From Daphnia pulex (Eukaryota; Arthropoda; Branchiopoda; Diplostraca; Daphniidae), in NCBI RefSeq assembly GCF_021134715.1, contig NC_060019.1, forward strand, positions 1,116,001-1,180,000: 64,000 nt of DNA. Direction: 5' to 3'. The translations under genes were made by a program, and so were the position numbers. The number at the start of each line of letters is the position of its first letter. Position 1 is the first letter of the stretch. Under the pieces are notes generated by a model. It did not search any database, was not told the DNA's origin, and worked only from the letters and a program-made list of their open reading frames with translations. Below, in pieces: positions 31,257-45,350 of the stretch.

Positions 31257-33201
31257 GGTCGGACCTATTGCCATGCCGGTCCGACAGGGCAATAGCCATA
31301 GAGGGCTATTGCCCTGTCAGTGTTAAAAACCCCATCTAGCGACAGCTATTGCAATTTTCATTGCTTATATACACTTTTACTTTGGTCTAGGCTTATTGCA
31401 CCCCGGAGTACTTTTCTTAAATTGTCTCGGTCACGACTCACGAATCATGTTAGTGTTATCATGTAATGTGTAACATTATGTACAACATTCATTCCCCGTC
31501 AAAAACTAAGATGGATATGATGATTCTTATAACTATGAAATATGTTATTGAATTCTCAGGTTAGATAACCATAATAATAGTAAGCATTTTCCCATCTCGT
31601 TCAGTGCAAATCAGTGCAAACAAATAATCTTGTTAAATAGGCATAACAAAGGTTAAAGGGGCGTGCTAGTTAAAGCGATATACAACACACGGTGCACTTT
31701 AGTGTGATAAGACATGATCGCGGAAATGTGAAGACGATGGACATGCTGAGATTGAGATTATTAACGATCATTGCAAGAAGATTCAACGTAGAGACAACAT
31801 GGCTTAGGTATTAAAAAATCAGGAACGGAAGAGAATGTGATCTTTCACACAAGATAATAACATTTTCGGTGGCTCTTAGTATAAAAATCAAATCAATAGA
31901 GAGATAGTAGGCTACACAGCCGCAAGTGACGGTAAACACACTCTTGTGTAAAATTAGAAGCAATATAGGTCGTAGGGCGGCAGGACTCAATAATTAAAAT
32001 TTTATAACAAAACTCTAAACTAAAAAATATAGTTGGCGCAGGAATACAAAGGAAGAAAGATTTTAATGTCACGGTATCAGGTCTATCCTTATAAATTAAG
32101 TGAGCTTTCCGTCTTGTTTAAAAAATATATAACTTAACCTTGTTTGTTTATTACATGCGGTGATTTAAGTGTTTAAAAAATAATCTACTCGGTGAAAGCA
32201 TGTGCATTCAAAAAGTGAAACGATTCACGGATTCAATGCAATGAAACAATTTTTTAAAGAAGCAGGATGGCCATAGTTCTTGTGTTCATAATTTGTTGTT
32301 TAGCAAGACTAATGAATTTCCGTTAATTCTCTCAGACGTAAGAGGGTGAACGGTGAACCATGCGCAGCCAGTTCTGCATAAAACGGGAGTCCCGTTGGTC
32401 CCATCTTATTTCTTATTCAATTCATCACGTGTAACGTGGGAATCAATCAGAAGAAAATGGGGAAATGGTGAGTCACGTTGCTGGTCGATGTTTATTCAAG
32501 GTCGTAAACAACCCCTCGAACCCTATTCTGACTTCTGAGAACTCCGGCTCAACCTTCAGCCAAACAAGGTCAAGGGGGGAGACTGAGGGTGACTCACTCT
32601 GTTGTTGTAAATGAAACCATGTAATTTACATGCTTTAAATTATAACGCATTTGTTTTGTTTACAAAAAACAAAACATAATAAATGCGTTGCGTTTTTCAA
32701 GAATATGTATTACTATAAACAAGTTTTTAAAACTATTCACCCATAATGATCCAAAATTTTATAAAATATCCTCCAGAATTAATAATATTCCCTAGCTTAC
32801 GTTAATTAAACACTAATTTTGTTTTATTGGATCATAGCATGGTAAAATAAAATAAAAACGAGAAATTATTTTCGTGTCTAACTAACACAATAACGTCCCA
32901 CATTATAACTTACAAGGTCGTTAACTTAATTCTACATAGCAATCATATGGATTAAAAAAGGCTACAATTTTTTTAGACTTTTGTTCTTCATATCATGGTC
33001 ATAAGCTATTTTTATTTTCTTTTATGAAAAAAAATCGCAAACATCCCTTGCTAACGCAGGTGAGCTGACAATTTTAGTTGGCATCATTTGAATTCAAACA
33101 GGTTACCAAAAGCCGTCACCAGATGGGGGTTTTAGCACTGACAGGGCAATAGCCCTCTATGGCTATTGCCCTGTCGGACCGGCATGGCAATAGATTTCAC
33201 G
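31257..33201. mobile_element. 1.9 kb non-autonomous element with palindromic inverted repeats
   Basis: Bases 31,265-31,343 recur in inverted orientation at 33,115-33,193 with about four differences in 79 bp. Each arm contains a 15 bp hairpin (gacagggcaatagcc, 6 nt loop, complement). The 9 bp CAGTAAACA stands directly outside at 31,248-31,256 and 33,202-33,210, which looks like a target-site duplication. A 9 bp duplication with long inverted repeats suggests a Mutator-like or similar element, but the outermost 8 bp of the two ends do not match. The AT-rich 1.77 kb interior has no transposase-like frame. Confidence 0.8.
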
Positions 33202-33210
33202 CAGTAAACA

Positions 33211-35981
<2,771 letters not shown>

Positions 35982-36449
35982 TACAATTTTTGTAAATTTT
36001 CGAATTGAAAATGGACGGATTGAAAATTATTTTTGTATTCGTTTTTTAACATTTCATATTTTACGTATTTTAAAAAGTTACATTTTAACAAAGTGCAAAA
36101 CCAGTATACTTAAACAAGAGATCGTTGATCAATCGATCAAAATAGTTTGAAATCCACTTAAGTTTTGAAGAACCGAGTGAACAAACAGCTAGGAAAATGT
36201 TTAAAAGAATAACAGGTGTGCGACTTGTTGAGTAGAATTGCAAAGTTGTTAGATACCCTTGGACGAGCGTTGGTCCATTATAATTTTTTTCTTTTTCACA
36301 GAGTACAATGCTCCCTCCCCATTCCACCAAAATTGATGGGGTCGATAAAAAAAGCACAAAGTTATCCTTAAAAAAATGTGGGACACTGTTGAGCAAGTGA
36401 TAGCTGGAGGATTTGAAGTAACGAATTGATGATTTCCGCGTTGCATTTA
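35982..36449. other. 3' intergenic region between RTCA and the small membrane gene
   Basis: AT-rich, no supportable gene. It holds the 3' untranslated regions of two convergent genes. Confidence 0.45.
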
Positions 36450-36797
36450 TCAGCTGGAAAAATCCGTTGGCTCGGCAGAGCAGATGTCGATTGAAACAAC
36501 GTAGAGTTGTCCATCAGCGATTCCATTGCTGATAGGTTCAACCATAATCATTTCTGATTTGGTGGGTTTGGCTGCTGCTGGGATTAAATTGACTGGTTTC
36601 AATTCGTCGGTAGACAGTTCGCAGGCAGATAAAATAGTGACGGTAGAAATGGCGACTTCATCTTTGTTGGGTTCACTAAAGTCGGTTTTCATGCCTTTAC
36701 GACACCACAAAGAGCAGCGAATGGTGGTGGCCAAGTATGCAAATAACAGCAAGCAAACACAGGCGGCAAAGATGACAACAACGGCGATATCTTCCAT
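36450..36797 (-). CDS. small single-pass membrane protein, unknown function
   Basis: A single coding exon encodes 115 aa. Residues about 5-26 (VVVIFAACVCLLLFAYLA) form a strong hydrophobic segment, followed by basic and Cys residues (IRCSLWCRKGMK) that suggest a cytoplasmic side. The remaining 80 residues are acidic to neutral and low in known motifs. A splice acceptor just before the ATG (TTTGACATAG, near 36,809-36,818) and a donor near 36,860 indicate a spliced leader exon, which supports a real gene. It lacks the CPSY and PPxY motifs of the later family. I do not recognise it. Confidence 0.6.
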   Translation of the reverse strand: MEDIAVVVIFAACVCLLLFAYLATTIRCSLWCRKGMKTDFSEPNKDEVAISTVTILSACELSTDELKPVNLIPAAAKPTKSEMIMVEPISNGIADGQLYVVSIDICSAEPTDFSS

Positions 36798-37133
36798 TTT
36801 CGTCGCTCTATGTCAAACGATTGAAACGTCAGAAAAATGTTAAATTTACAAGGGTCTTACTACTCGTTTCGAACGACGGCGAGTGAATGATTGTCAAACA
36901 GGCAGCGAGTTTCCTATTTAAGGGATTTGTATACTGGACGGACCTGGTGGCCTGCGGAATGCCTTGAGTTCCAGTTAGGGCGGCAGCAGTGAAAGCTCCC
37001 ACGACTCTAATACACATGACGGCATGTGTAGCAAAAAAAAACAACAAAATGGTATTCCCCTTCTCCCTCAGTCATATTTTTTCCCTTCCGGCCATCTTTG
37101 GGTGAAATCGTTTCGCGGAAAAATCGTTACACG

Positions 37134-37252
37134 ATGAGTTGCCCGTATGACAGCAACCAACACGAGTATAACGAAGGAGTATATAATCACGTCACGCGTA
37201 AAACCCGATGGGAAAACCCCCCGAGGCCTTCCAGCGTCTTTCATCAGGTAGA
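37134..37252 (+). pseudogene. WW-domain-like fragment
   Basis: The frame from the ATG at 37,134 reads GVYNHVTRKTRWENPPRPSS near its end. This fits the second half of a WW domain: Y, then N-H-x-T-x-x-T-x-W-x-x-P. The first tryptophan and one aromatic residue of the usual core are missing. A CAG/gtagat donor-like site follows at 37,252, but I find no partner exons. It may be a relic of a WW-domain gene, a short unrecognised gene, or chance. Confidence 0.35.
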
Positions 37253-37343
37253 TGAATGGAAAGAAGAGAAACATAACCTTTGTTATGCTAATCAGCGTTA
37301 CTATAGCAGTATTCGGAATGTGCGTGTGCTAGATCTAGTTTAG

Positions 37344-37904
37344 TGCGTAGGAAATGTAATTAACGACCCGACACTTGATTTTGTTGATTGTGAGTTATGC
37401 ATACCATTAAAAAATTAATGATCTGAAGAATTCAATGTGGCACTTTACGACAGCTGCGGGACATAAAAAAAGAAGATAATTTAAGATCATTTTCTTACCG
37501 CAAAGTACTCGGTTATTTCCCTCACTCGGGCAGTTGTTTGACCGCTTCTGAACGATGTGGCAAACGAAGGAAAAAAAAACATTAAACAACATGGAAATCC
37601 CGTCAACGACACAAGAACCACACCCTTGAGAAATGGTCATCCAAAAATACCAAAAAAAGTGAATAATACTGTCCTTCTTACTGTGACTGAGTGACTGCGA
37701 AAAATTAATTTTTATTAGATCTGTATAACTTGATATGAAAGCCCTCGGGGCTGTAATGCAACTGTAGAACATCATAAACAAAAATATAAATAAATCTCAC
37801 TCTAAACCAACTTTTGACATTTGATTTTCTGAATATAATAAACTTGCCAAATTGAACGAAAAAACTGAAAGAATTAATTTTTTTTGAAATCGACGAGTGA
37901 GATC
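37344..37904. other. intergenic region downstream of the arrestin-domain gene
   Basis: No supportable gene; open frames on the minus strand are AT-rich and lack domain features. It contains the arrestin-domain gene's 3' untranslated region. Confidence 0.45.
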
Positions 37905-39435
37905 TTATCCAACCTTCTTTTTGATTGCAGGTGAACCACGGAATAAGGAAAATCCAGTCAATTCGCACTCTTCGTAAGTCGGAGGTGCTGCAGTATAAGA
38001 AAATATTTTTTTAAAAAACGTGAGCTGCTAATAATATAAATTCAATGCCAATAAGGAAATAATTCAAATTTACGACTATCGACGTGCTGGCACTCATTGC
38101 AGGACAATACACCGGTTGATGTTCGGTCAGGTGAAACGACAGAGGACGACGGTGGAAAGATTGCGGACGTGACATTTCGTGAGTGACGTCCTTCGTCCAC
38201 ATTTGGATTGCGAACGCTTCCAATTATGATGTCAAGTCGCATAACAACATTGCCGTGAAAAAATCCGGGGTCGATGATCAACTAGTCAATTAAAAACATT
38301 TTTAAAACTTGCCCAAAATTTTTTTAATTTGAGTTGAAAATGTGAAATAAACCTTGATGACGTAGGAGATGTCGATGAGGCTGCAAAATGGCATTCCGGA
38401 AGGCGGAACAAACGGAACAACGATGGGCAATCTATCCCAAACTTGAATTTCCTTATCACGAATTTTTCGACCTTTTCTCTGCCACAAAATTGTCTTGACT
38501 TTGTTCTTGTGTTTGCCATCGGTAAACGTCGTGTACTGTTTTTAAACAGAGAATTAAATTTCACGTGGTTATATCATAAGATTATTGTACCTGGATAAGT
38601 TGAACGGTGGTTCCACGCACCGATTTACCGCTGTAATTGTCAATGTTGGCATTGAATTGGATCTTTTCTCCTGGAACGTAGCCCGTCCTATCCAGCCAGA
38701 CATCCGCCATGATCCGCTTCAATCCAGATCGAGGTTTGGAAACCGATTGTCGCAATGGAAACTGTTGCGAAATGATATCAATTAACAGATAACCAATATA
38801 CACTGGAAATAATGATTCAAATCATTGCATACCAAAGTGGTCACGTCCTTGCCGAGATCGACAACGGCATTGACCGTGAAAGACACTTGGCTGACGTAAT
38901 CAAATTTGAGAAACGAACGTCTCTTGATGACGGCTTTAATGCTGTACCGGATGTTGCCCGATTTGCCTTCATAAGAACTGGGAATCTCACGCGGAAGTGT
39001 AAATTTGAATGGGAATTTCAGTCCACCAGCCGTTTCTGAGATATTTACATCACATAAACAAATTGTGCAATGAAAAAAAAACAAACAAACAAGATTTTTA
39101 CCTTGGAGATATAATGAGTCGTGAATCAGAGGAATAGTTAACTGCATGTAGGAATTTTGTGCCCTGTAGGTATTGTCATTTTTATTCCACGCAACTTTGG
39201 CACGCCCCTCCACTTCCAGATACAATCCTGGGATTTGTGAACAAATATACACGTTAAACGAAGATTCCTGGAATCAATTGGAATCATTAGTATATATTAT
39301 ACCGTTAATGCTGACGATTCCACTGCCATCAATGGCCACGTAACCGGAAACGATGTCTCCCGGGGAATACACGCGTGATGATGATGTCGGATTTTCCACT
39401 GGGTCGAGTCGGATCGCCAAGCGTTTGATACCCAT
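37905..39435 (-). CDS. arrestin-domain-containing protein (alpha-arrestin) with C-terminal PPxY
   Basis: Alpha-arrestins are cytosolic adaptors that bring Nedd4-type ubiquitin ligases to membrane proteins, including GPCRs. Exons 39435-39303, 39227-39102, 39035-38833, 38761-38591, 38535-38353, 38281-38074 and 37987-37905 give 368 aa. The N-terminal arrestin fold shows YSPGDIVSGYV, LEVEGRAKVAW and LKFPFKFTLPREIPSSYEG. The C-terminal fold shows GYVPGEKIQFNANIDNYSGK and DRLPIVVPFVPPSG. The last exon begins C|CACCTCCG and encodes PPPTYEEC, a PPxY motif for WW domains. Two PPxY motifs are usual in the family; only one is visible here. Its last exon matches, in phase and coding, the last exons of the PPxY membrane genes at 50-57 kb. 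Confidence 0.92.
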
Positions 39436-40552
39436 GGCTGCCGGTGAACAAATGTTTTAAAAATGACACAATTCGGAAGAAAAAAAGGTTTTTCGTTTTC
39501 TCGTTTTGTAACTCTTCCCTTTTTCGTTGCCGATGGAAAGGGGCGCCCAAAGAAATTTTTTGGTTTCGGGAATGATCGTCTATCCTCCCCCCTGTTGTTT
39601 TGTTTGTTTGTTTTTAGTCGTTTCAAGGTCGTATAGCAGTTGGCAACTCTCGGAGATTTTGAAGGTGAGAGATAGGGGTCGTCTCGTGATGAACAACAGG
39701 TAAAAAGAAACAAATAATGGCGGGTAAATTTGAAAAATGGTTTCTAGTTTTTCGTGCGTCCTTTGGCAAGAGAGACTAATACCATTTTAGTTTGCAAACT
39801 TCGTAATTGTTGTTGATTCAATTCCCTGCATGTTTTAGTTCTCACCCAACGACAAACTCGTTTGATGCGTCACTCTATGGCCACGTCATTTGGCATATGC
39901 AAAAAAAATAAGAGATGAAGCGATATCTTGTTAACATTTATTATTCTACACCAACGAGTTTGACACCACCACCAGTAGTTTCCGCATTAAGCAATAGGGA
40001 AAAATTAGACGAATTACATTTAAATAAAATTTGAATTCAATCTCAGAATTATCGAAATTGCTTGATAATTGAATAATTGTTCAATTGTAATTTGGTGAAA
40101 GCAAATGAAGTGAAAAGCGAAAGTGACTTTTAAATATTATTGCCCCAAGGCTATTACCAGTATTTATATAAATGATTGCGTCTTTCATCGTGAGTTCGAC
40201 AGTCTGCGGTTGCCGCTTATTATTCCGCGCATCCTATTAGGCCCTGTACTGTCTAGACTCGAACCAAACAACTTATCAACAGGAAATTAGTAGCACACAA
40301 CATTGGTTACACGTGATAGGATATACTGGTAATCAATTAAGGAAACCAAAATTTGGTTAATAACGTTTAATCGACACTTACAAACGTGTTGAAATTTTGC
40401 CATTGGCTGGAATAAAATTCTCGGCCAAACAGCGGCCAAGTGGCAACACACTCGTGACCGACTACACGATGAAAAGGTTTGTTCTCCGAGAACGCAGTTG
40501 AGTTGAAGTTGGATTGATTGAGTATTATTGACGTAACTATTATAGTTACAAA
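39436..40552. promoter_or_regulatory. divergent region between arrestin-domain and Methuselah-like genes
   Basis: It holds the upstream regions of two divergently transcribed genes. Bases about 40,240-40,340 (with AACTTATCAACAGGAAA and GGATATACTGG) resemble blocks upstream of each truncated receptor at 44.0, 54.2, 57.6 and 60.7 kb, so this flank was duplicated with the receptors. Low-complexity AAATTGAAT-type sequence lies near 40,020-40,090. Confidence 0.55.
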
Positions 40553-42804
40553 ATGGCTAATTGTAATACGCTAATTTTTCTTTTCACTTTCTTTTGGCTG
40601 GCCATCGTCTTGGCCGAAAGTAAAAATAAAACTGCTGTGAGAATAGTCAAAAGGAAAATGAAAAAGGTTTCAAACAATCAGGAAACTTTCAAACAACAAA
40701 TTTTATTCGACGAGAAGATCTGGTGCTGCAAAAGTGGAACTACTTACCTGACAGGATTGGATCAGTGCGTGCCAAATTATGTCTCCACTTTGTACAACGA
40801 GTCGTTTCCAAATTATTCGTTCGAGGATGCAACCGACGGTTTGACTGATTGCCCGAATGAATACGTCAGTCACAGCACGGGAGATTTCAAACTGAACAAC
40901 GGCACCATACTGGTTAATGGCAAACGGTTTAAACAAAATGAATTCTGCATCAACAGAATCGAAGAAGAAAATTATTCAACATCCCCTGGCAAATTTGTGG
41001 CTCGTTATTGTGTTCCTGATCCTTGCGGTGAGTCGGGATGCATTCGGAAGTGTTGCCCTCCCGGCATGGCCATGGTCACGAAATATTATCACGATCTGTC
41101 TCCAATTTCAATATGTGAACCGCATCCTGTACCGTTTAATTTGTCACTTTTGCGTAACCCGAAAAATGAACCAATCGACGCAAATTCTTTTTCCACCCGT
41201 GGCGGACTCGGAATGAAATGCGGAAATCTTCCACGAGATTTTATTTTTGATTTTTCAATACGTCCCGATGGCCAGATTCTACTTCATTTAAAAAATCAAA
41301 CCGACGAGAAAACGGACCAGTATTGCATTGACAATCTGGTTGAAGGTGAAGACATTGTAAGGAAATTTTTTCTATTTATTAATTCATTTAATTTTCCGGA
41401 ATTCAGTTAAAAATTTGTTTTCAAAAGTTTAGTGCCTAATGATTATTTTTATTTTTCAAGAAATTAATGGCAATGGTGTGTTTTCCTGAGCAAGGAGAAG
41501 ATGCCAAAGGCGCGTATTTATTCGGATGTTTGAAAATTTTTGCCACGGTATTTCTGGTCGCCACCCTATTGGTTTATGCAATTCTCCCAAAAATGCGCAA
41601 CCTCCACGGCGTTATCGTCATGTGTTACTTGGCCTCCATGACAATCACGAACGTTTTTCATGCCATTCTGATGCTCGTGAAAGGCATTGATATGCCACCC
41701 GGTCTTTGTTCAACGTTAGGTAAATTAATTTGATTTCACTATTTACAATTCTTATAATGAATTACAATTTTCCCTGCAGGAATTTCATTGCATTTTGCCT
41801 ACATCGCCTCTTTTTCTTGGCTCAACGTCTTGTGCTACGGAGTTTGGCGGATGTTTATGTAAAATATGCGTTTCTCTTATTGACTCGGATTTCTCTGCGT
41901 GTTCTTAAACCACAATCAACTTTGCCTCACTTTATTTCAGTTCCATCAGATCACCGACAAACACATCCGTCTTGGGTAAACAGTTTTTCTATTCCTCCGT
42001 TTACGGATGGGGTATTCCATTCATTGTCGTGGTTGTCGGACAAATTCTCCAGCACAGCGATGTGTCAGACGACATCATTAAACCGGGACTGCCTTCAAAA
42101 TTGTACTGTTGGTTCAATCGTAAGTTGTACAGACATATTTCTATCATTCACCTGTATAACCAAATGTTTGAATTTTACTTTTTCATTACAAGATAAACAT
42201 AGAAGACCATTAATCGCCTATTTGTACGGCCCTATGATTGTCATGATTATTGCCAACGTTTTCATGTTCGTTTGGGCTGCGTTCAGTTTTTACCAGAGAA
42301 GTGTCGAATCATCGGAAGTGACCAAAGTTTCCCGTAAAAAACAAAGGTATTATTGGCTGCCGCAATTCAATCAAGAATTACATTTACGATTGCCAACTAA
42401 TCGTTAATGAATGTGTCACTTTTAATTGTAGATTTAAAGTGATCCTGAGTCTCTTCTTGTTGATGGGCGTTCCGTGGACAACCGAAATTATTACTTTTAT
42501 GGCGAATGCCAGTTTTGAAAGTGCCTTGTTCACCGACATATTCAACATCATTTTGCCAATTTTCATTTTCATCATCTTCGTTTGTAAGCCGTACGTGTGG
42601 AAGATGATGAAAATCAAATTCCCGCGCATGAGTCCGTTCATTTCGGCCTGTGAAAAATTGGTTTCCCGCATTCACCCCAATAGGAAAAGTAAACGTCAAC
42701 CGATCGCTACCGCTGACGAAAGCCAATCTTTCAACTCGAATAACACGACCGGCAGTAGCAGTAACAAAACTAGCTATCAGACTGAAATGACCACAATGAA
42801 ATAA
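40553..42804 (+). CDS. Methuselah-like GPCR, full length
   Basis: Methuselah-type receptors are secretin-family-related GPCRs of arthropods with a Cys-rich ectodomain and seven helices. Exons 40553-41356, 41461-41719, 41780-41858, 41941-42119, 42193-42346 and 42432-42804 give 615 aa. A signal peptide (about residues 1-22) precedes an ectodomain encoded entirely by exon 1, with CC pairs at IWCCKSG and CIRKCCPPG, the latter typical of the family, and several N-glycosylation sites. TM1 starts near residue 287. The intracellular tail ends TEMTTMK and lacks the ESTV end of the other copies. It is the only copy here with an ectodomain; ligand unknown. Confidence 0.93.
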
Positions 42805-43960
42805 TCGTCCTAGCTCTTATTACATGTCTGATGATCAACCAACAATTTGGTTTGAGTTGAAAGAAATCTCCTTGACTTAATGTAGTACAGCCTCTGATAC
42901 ATTTAACGCGATTTAACGTTTTTAAGCGTGCTCTTATGAGAATGATTGCACAAATAATTAATTCAAATACCTAATACTTTTTGCTTCAAATCGTTTAGAT
43001 GCCTTGCTATTACACAAACGGCAGGTCATGCAGAAGTTATCGTTTAATTATTGAATTGACTTAACTTAAATTGAATTGGCTTAATTTTAATTGAATTGGT
43101 TTAATTGAATTGGCTAAGTATTCTGTTAATTCGCCCCTGGATTACCAAATTGTTTCACTGGTGATGGCCCAATTGCTGTAAAATTAATGATTTATTGCTT
43201 CTCGTACTTTTACACGCGTTGTTATTATAATAACAACGCATATATGCTTTGAATTTCTTACACTGTTTAAAATGGAAACATTTATACCAGTTTTCTTAAA
43301 CTCTCCCGCAAAGATTACAATACAACATATGGACAATTTGTATGACAGAAATTCGATGGTTTAAATAAAAGTTCTTCCCGGAATGTAAAGATGATTAGGA
43401 ATGACGAGCTGAATTCCGGACTCATCCGCAGTCAGCATCTTTATAGCTCTCTGCCGGTGGATGGCGACTGTGTCGCACGTTCAATTTCCCACACACTTCC
43501 ATTATTTCTTAAAAGTAAAAATGCTGTACCTACCGCGTGGAAATGCGTACGTGCGTGAAAATGCGATGTTGAGATGCCGCAGGCCAATTTACCGCAAAAC
43601 TTTCTTTGGCATCTAAATCAATGGACACACCAGATAGGATTCGGGACAAAAAATTCCCCTTAGTGTTGCACCGTTCTCTAAACATCGAGCTAAACATTCA
43701 CCAGCAAGTGAACTCGTTCTGCAATGACCCACTTATTATACATTCCCCGTACACTAGTCACTAGTCCCATACACTCTCCGTTGATCTAAAAGGTTAACGC
43801 CGTTATTAAAAATAGTTAATTTGAAAAAAAAAGGTTCCTATGAATACATCTCTTATACATCAGTAGCTATAGGCCTGTTTTACTAGTATAAAGAATTGAA
43901 ATGCTGGACCAACCATAAATCAAACTTAAATTTGACGTAAAAATGAAATTAAAGGACGTC
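42805..43960. other. intergenic region after the full-length receptor
   Basis: No gene is evident. At 43,060-43,125 the motif TTAATTGAATTGG(C/T)T is repeated with small changes. Bases about 43,905-43,935 match 53,852-53,882 (the 3' flank of a PPxY gene), suggesting a PPxY gene once preceded the next receptor copy. Confidence 0.5.
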
Positions 43961-44238
43961 ACTATAGAATTAGAACGACAGAATATAACGAAATTATTAC
44001 TGACATTGTCGTGATCACGAAAGCCTGTGGGTCGATTTACAAATTCACACATCCTATGAAGTTTTGTTGGAATATCCAAATCAGACGTCTTATCAACAGG
44101 AAAACAACAAAACACGATGGATACACGGAAAAGGATATACTGGGGGTAGTATATGTTTTCAAGACTTATCCGAAGGAAACCATTGTTTGCTGGCTAATAA
44201 TAGGCAGACCACAATCGAATGATAATATTCTGAACTCT
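43961..44238 (+). promoter_or_regulatory. duplicated receptor upstream block, unit A
   Basis: This block (GTCGTGATCACGAAAGCCTG to the transposon end) has clear counterparts at about 54,145-54,400, 57,560-57,780 and 60,670-60,890, each 5' of a truncated receptor. Part of it also matches the upstream flank of the full-length receptor near 40,280-40,340. A 78-codon frame in it is not conserved, so regulation or leader sequence is more likely than coding. Confidence 0.6.
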
Positions 44239-45190
44239 CACTGTTAAAAATGTATTTTTTTTTCGACATTATGTATATGTCTAAAATAGAGATATGGTAA
44301 CGAAAAACGATAGCATATATCGTTTTTAAAATTTTCTGATATAAGTATTGCTAAAACTGTAATAATAAATTACGTAATAAGACATTTACGAGAAAGATAT
44401 ATTTTAAGGCCGAAAAATGATATAATATATTACAAAATGTGATACTTTTTTATGTCGAAATTAATCTGCGTATTAAAAACAATTTATTATAGTCAAATTT
44501 GTTATTAAAATGTACTATTTTCCGATATTTAAAAATGAAATCATATTCGTTAATATGAAATCTTTACTATTGATTTTTAAAAAAACAGATATTGATACTT
44601 TTATTTAATGAAATAAAACATTTATTAAGTACCGTTTCACAACAATCAAACATTACTTTAACTGGGACATAAATTCATAACCATATTATCTTATCGAGAA
44701 TCGTGAGTAGTTTAATAACCTGCCCTATAGAGCTGCCCCCAAATCACCAGAACAGATACATCAGAATCAAATTTACTATTTCAATTATCAAAGTAGCTCA
44801 GTGGTAGAGCAGTTGCCTGGAAAGCTTAAGTTCAATGGTTCAAGTCCCAACATCACCTTCCCTAATTTCTAAAATAAAACAATTGTCGAAGACATTACTT
44901 TCCCATAACTGATCGCCGCAAACAATATATTCAATAGCCGGACAATTCTGTGATACATATGTGTAATATAATTTTTTTTTGTATGGGTTACATGCATCTA
45001 TATTAACGGTAACAGGGATTTTAAAATGTTAATAAGAGAGATAATTAAAATATCATTTTTCAATAATTATGTAATACATTTTTAGGCATAACTATCGTTT
45101 TTTGAAAACAGTTATTTAAAAATGTCTTTCTGGCGGAAATCGGTTTTAGAGATTAAAAATATCGAAAAACGATATTCTTTTTTAACAGTG
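44239..45190. mobile_element. 952 bp non-autonomous transposon with 12 bp inverted ends
   Basis: The left end CACTGTTAAAAA and right end TTTTTAACAGTG are perfect 12 bp inverted repeats. The three paralogous blocks upstream of other receptor copies read through this point without an insert (CTGAACTACTCATTGG type), so this is an insertion judged by an empty site. The interior is AT-rich, has palindromic AAAACGAT/ATCGTTTT sequences and no transposase frame. The target duplication is not clear. The CAGTG-type end is compatible with hAT-like elements, but that is only a guess. Confidence 0.75.
44788..44866 (+). repeat. tRNA-like pseudogene inside the transposon
   Basis: TAGCTCAGTGGTAGAGC is an excellent box A and GGTTCAAGTCCC a good box B. 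The 3' acceptor strand CATCACC has no matching 5' strand and the anticodon stem does not pair. It is best read as a decayed tRNA or a tRNA-derived insertion. Confidence 0.45.
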
Positions 45191-45350
45191 CTACTAATTG
45201 GGGGGTAGGCTACCAACTGCTCAGTTGTGGCCTAGGACACCACACGCCATTGCATTCCATGCGCCTTATAATTTTTCAAATTCAATATAGTCAAGAGTAG
45301 TATAGCGCGTATAGAGCTGTTAACCATAAAAATTAAGTGGAAATTCTACG

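Noticed and set aside
44011-44247. 78-codon frame in the receptor upstream block
   Set aside because: The paralogous blocks carry indels that break this frame, so it is not conserved as protein.
44788-44866. Functional tRNA gene
   Set aside because: Both internal promoter boxes are good, but the acceptor and anticodon stems do not pair.
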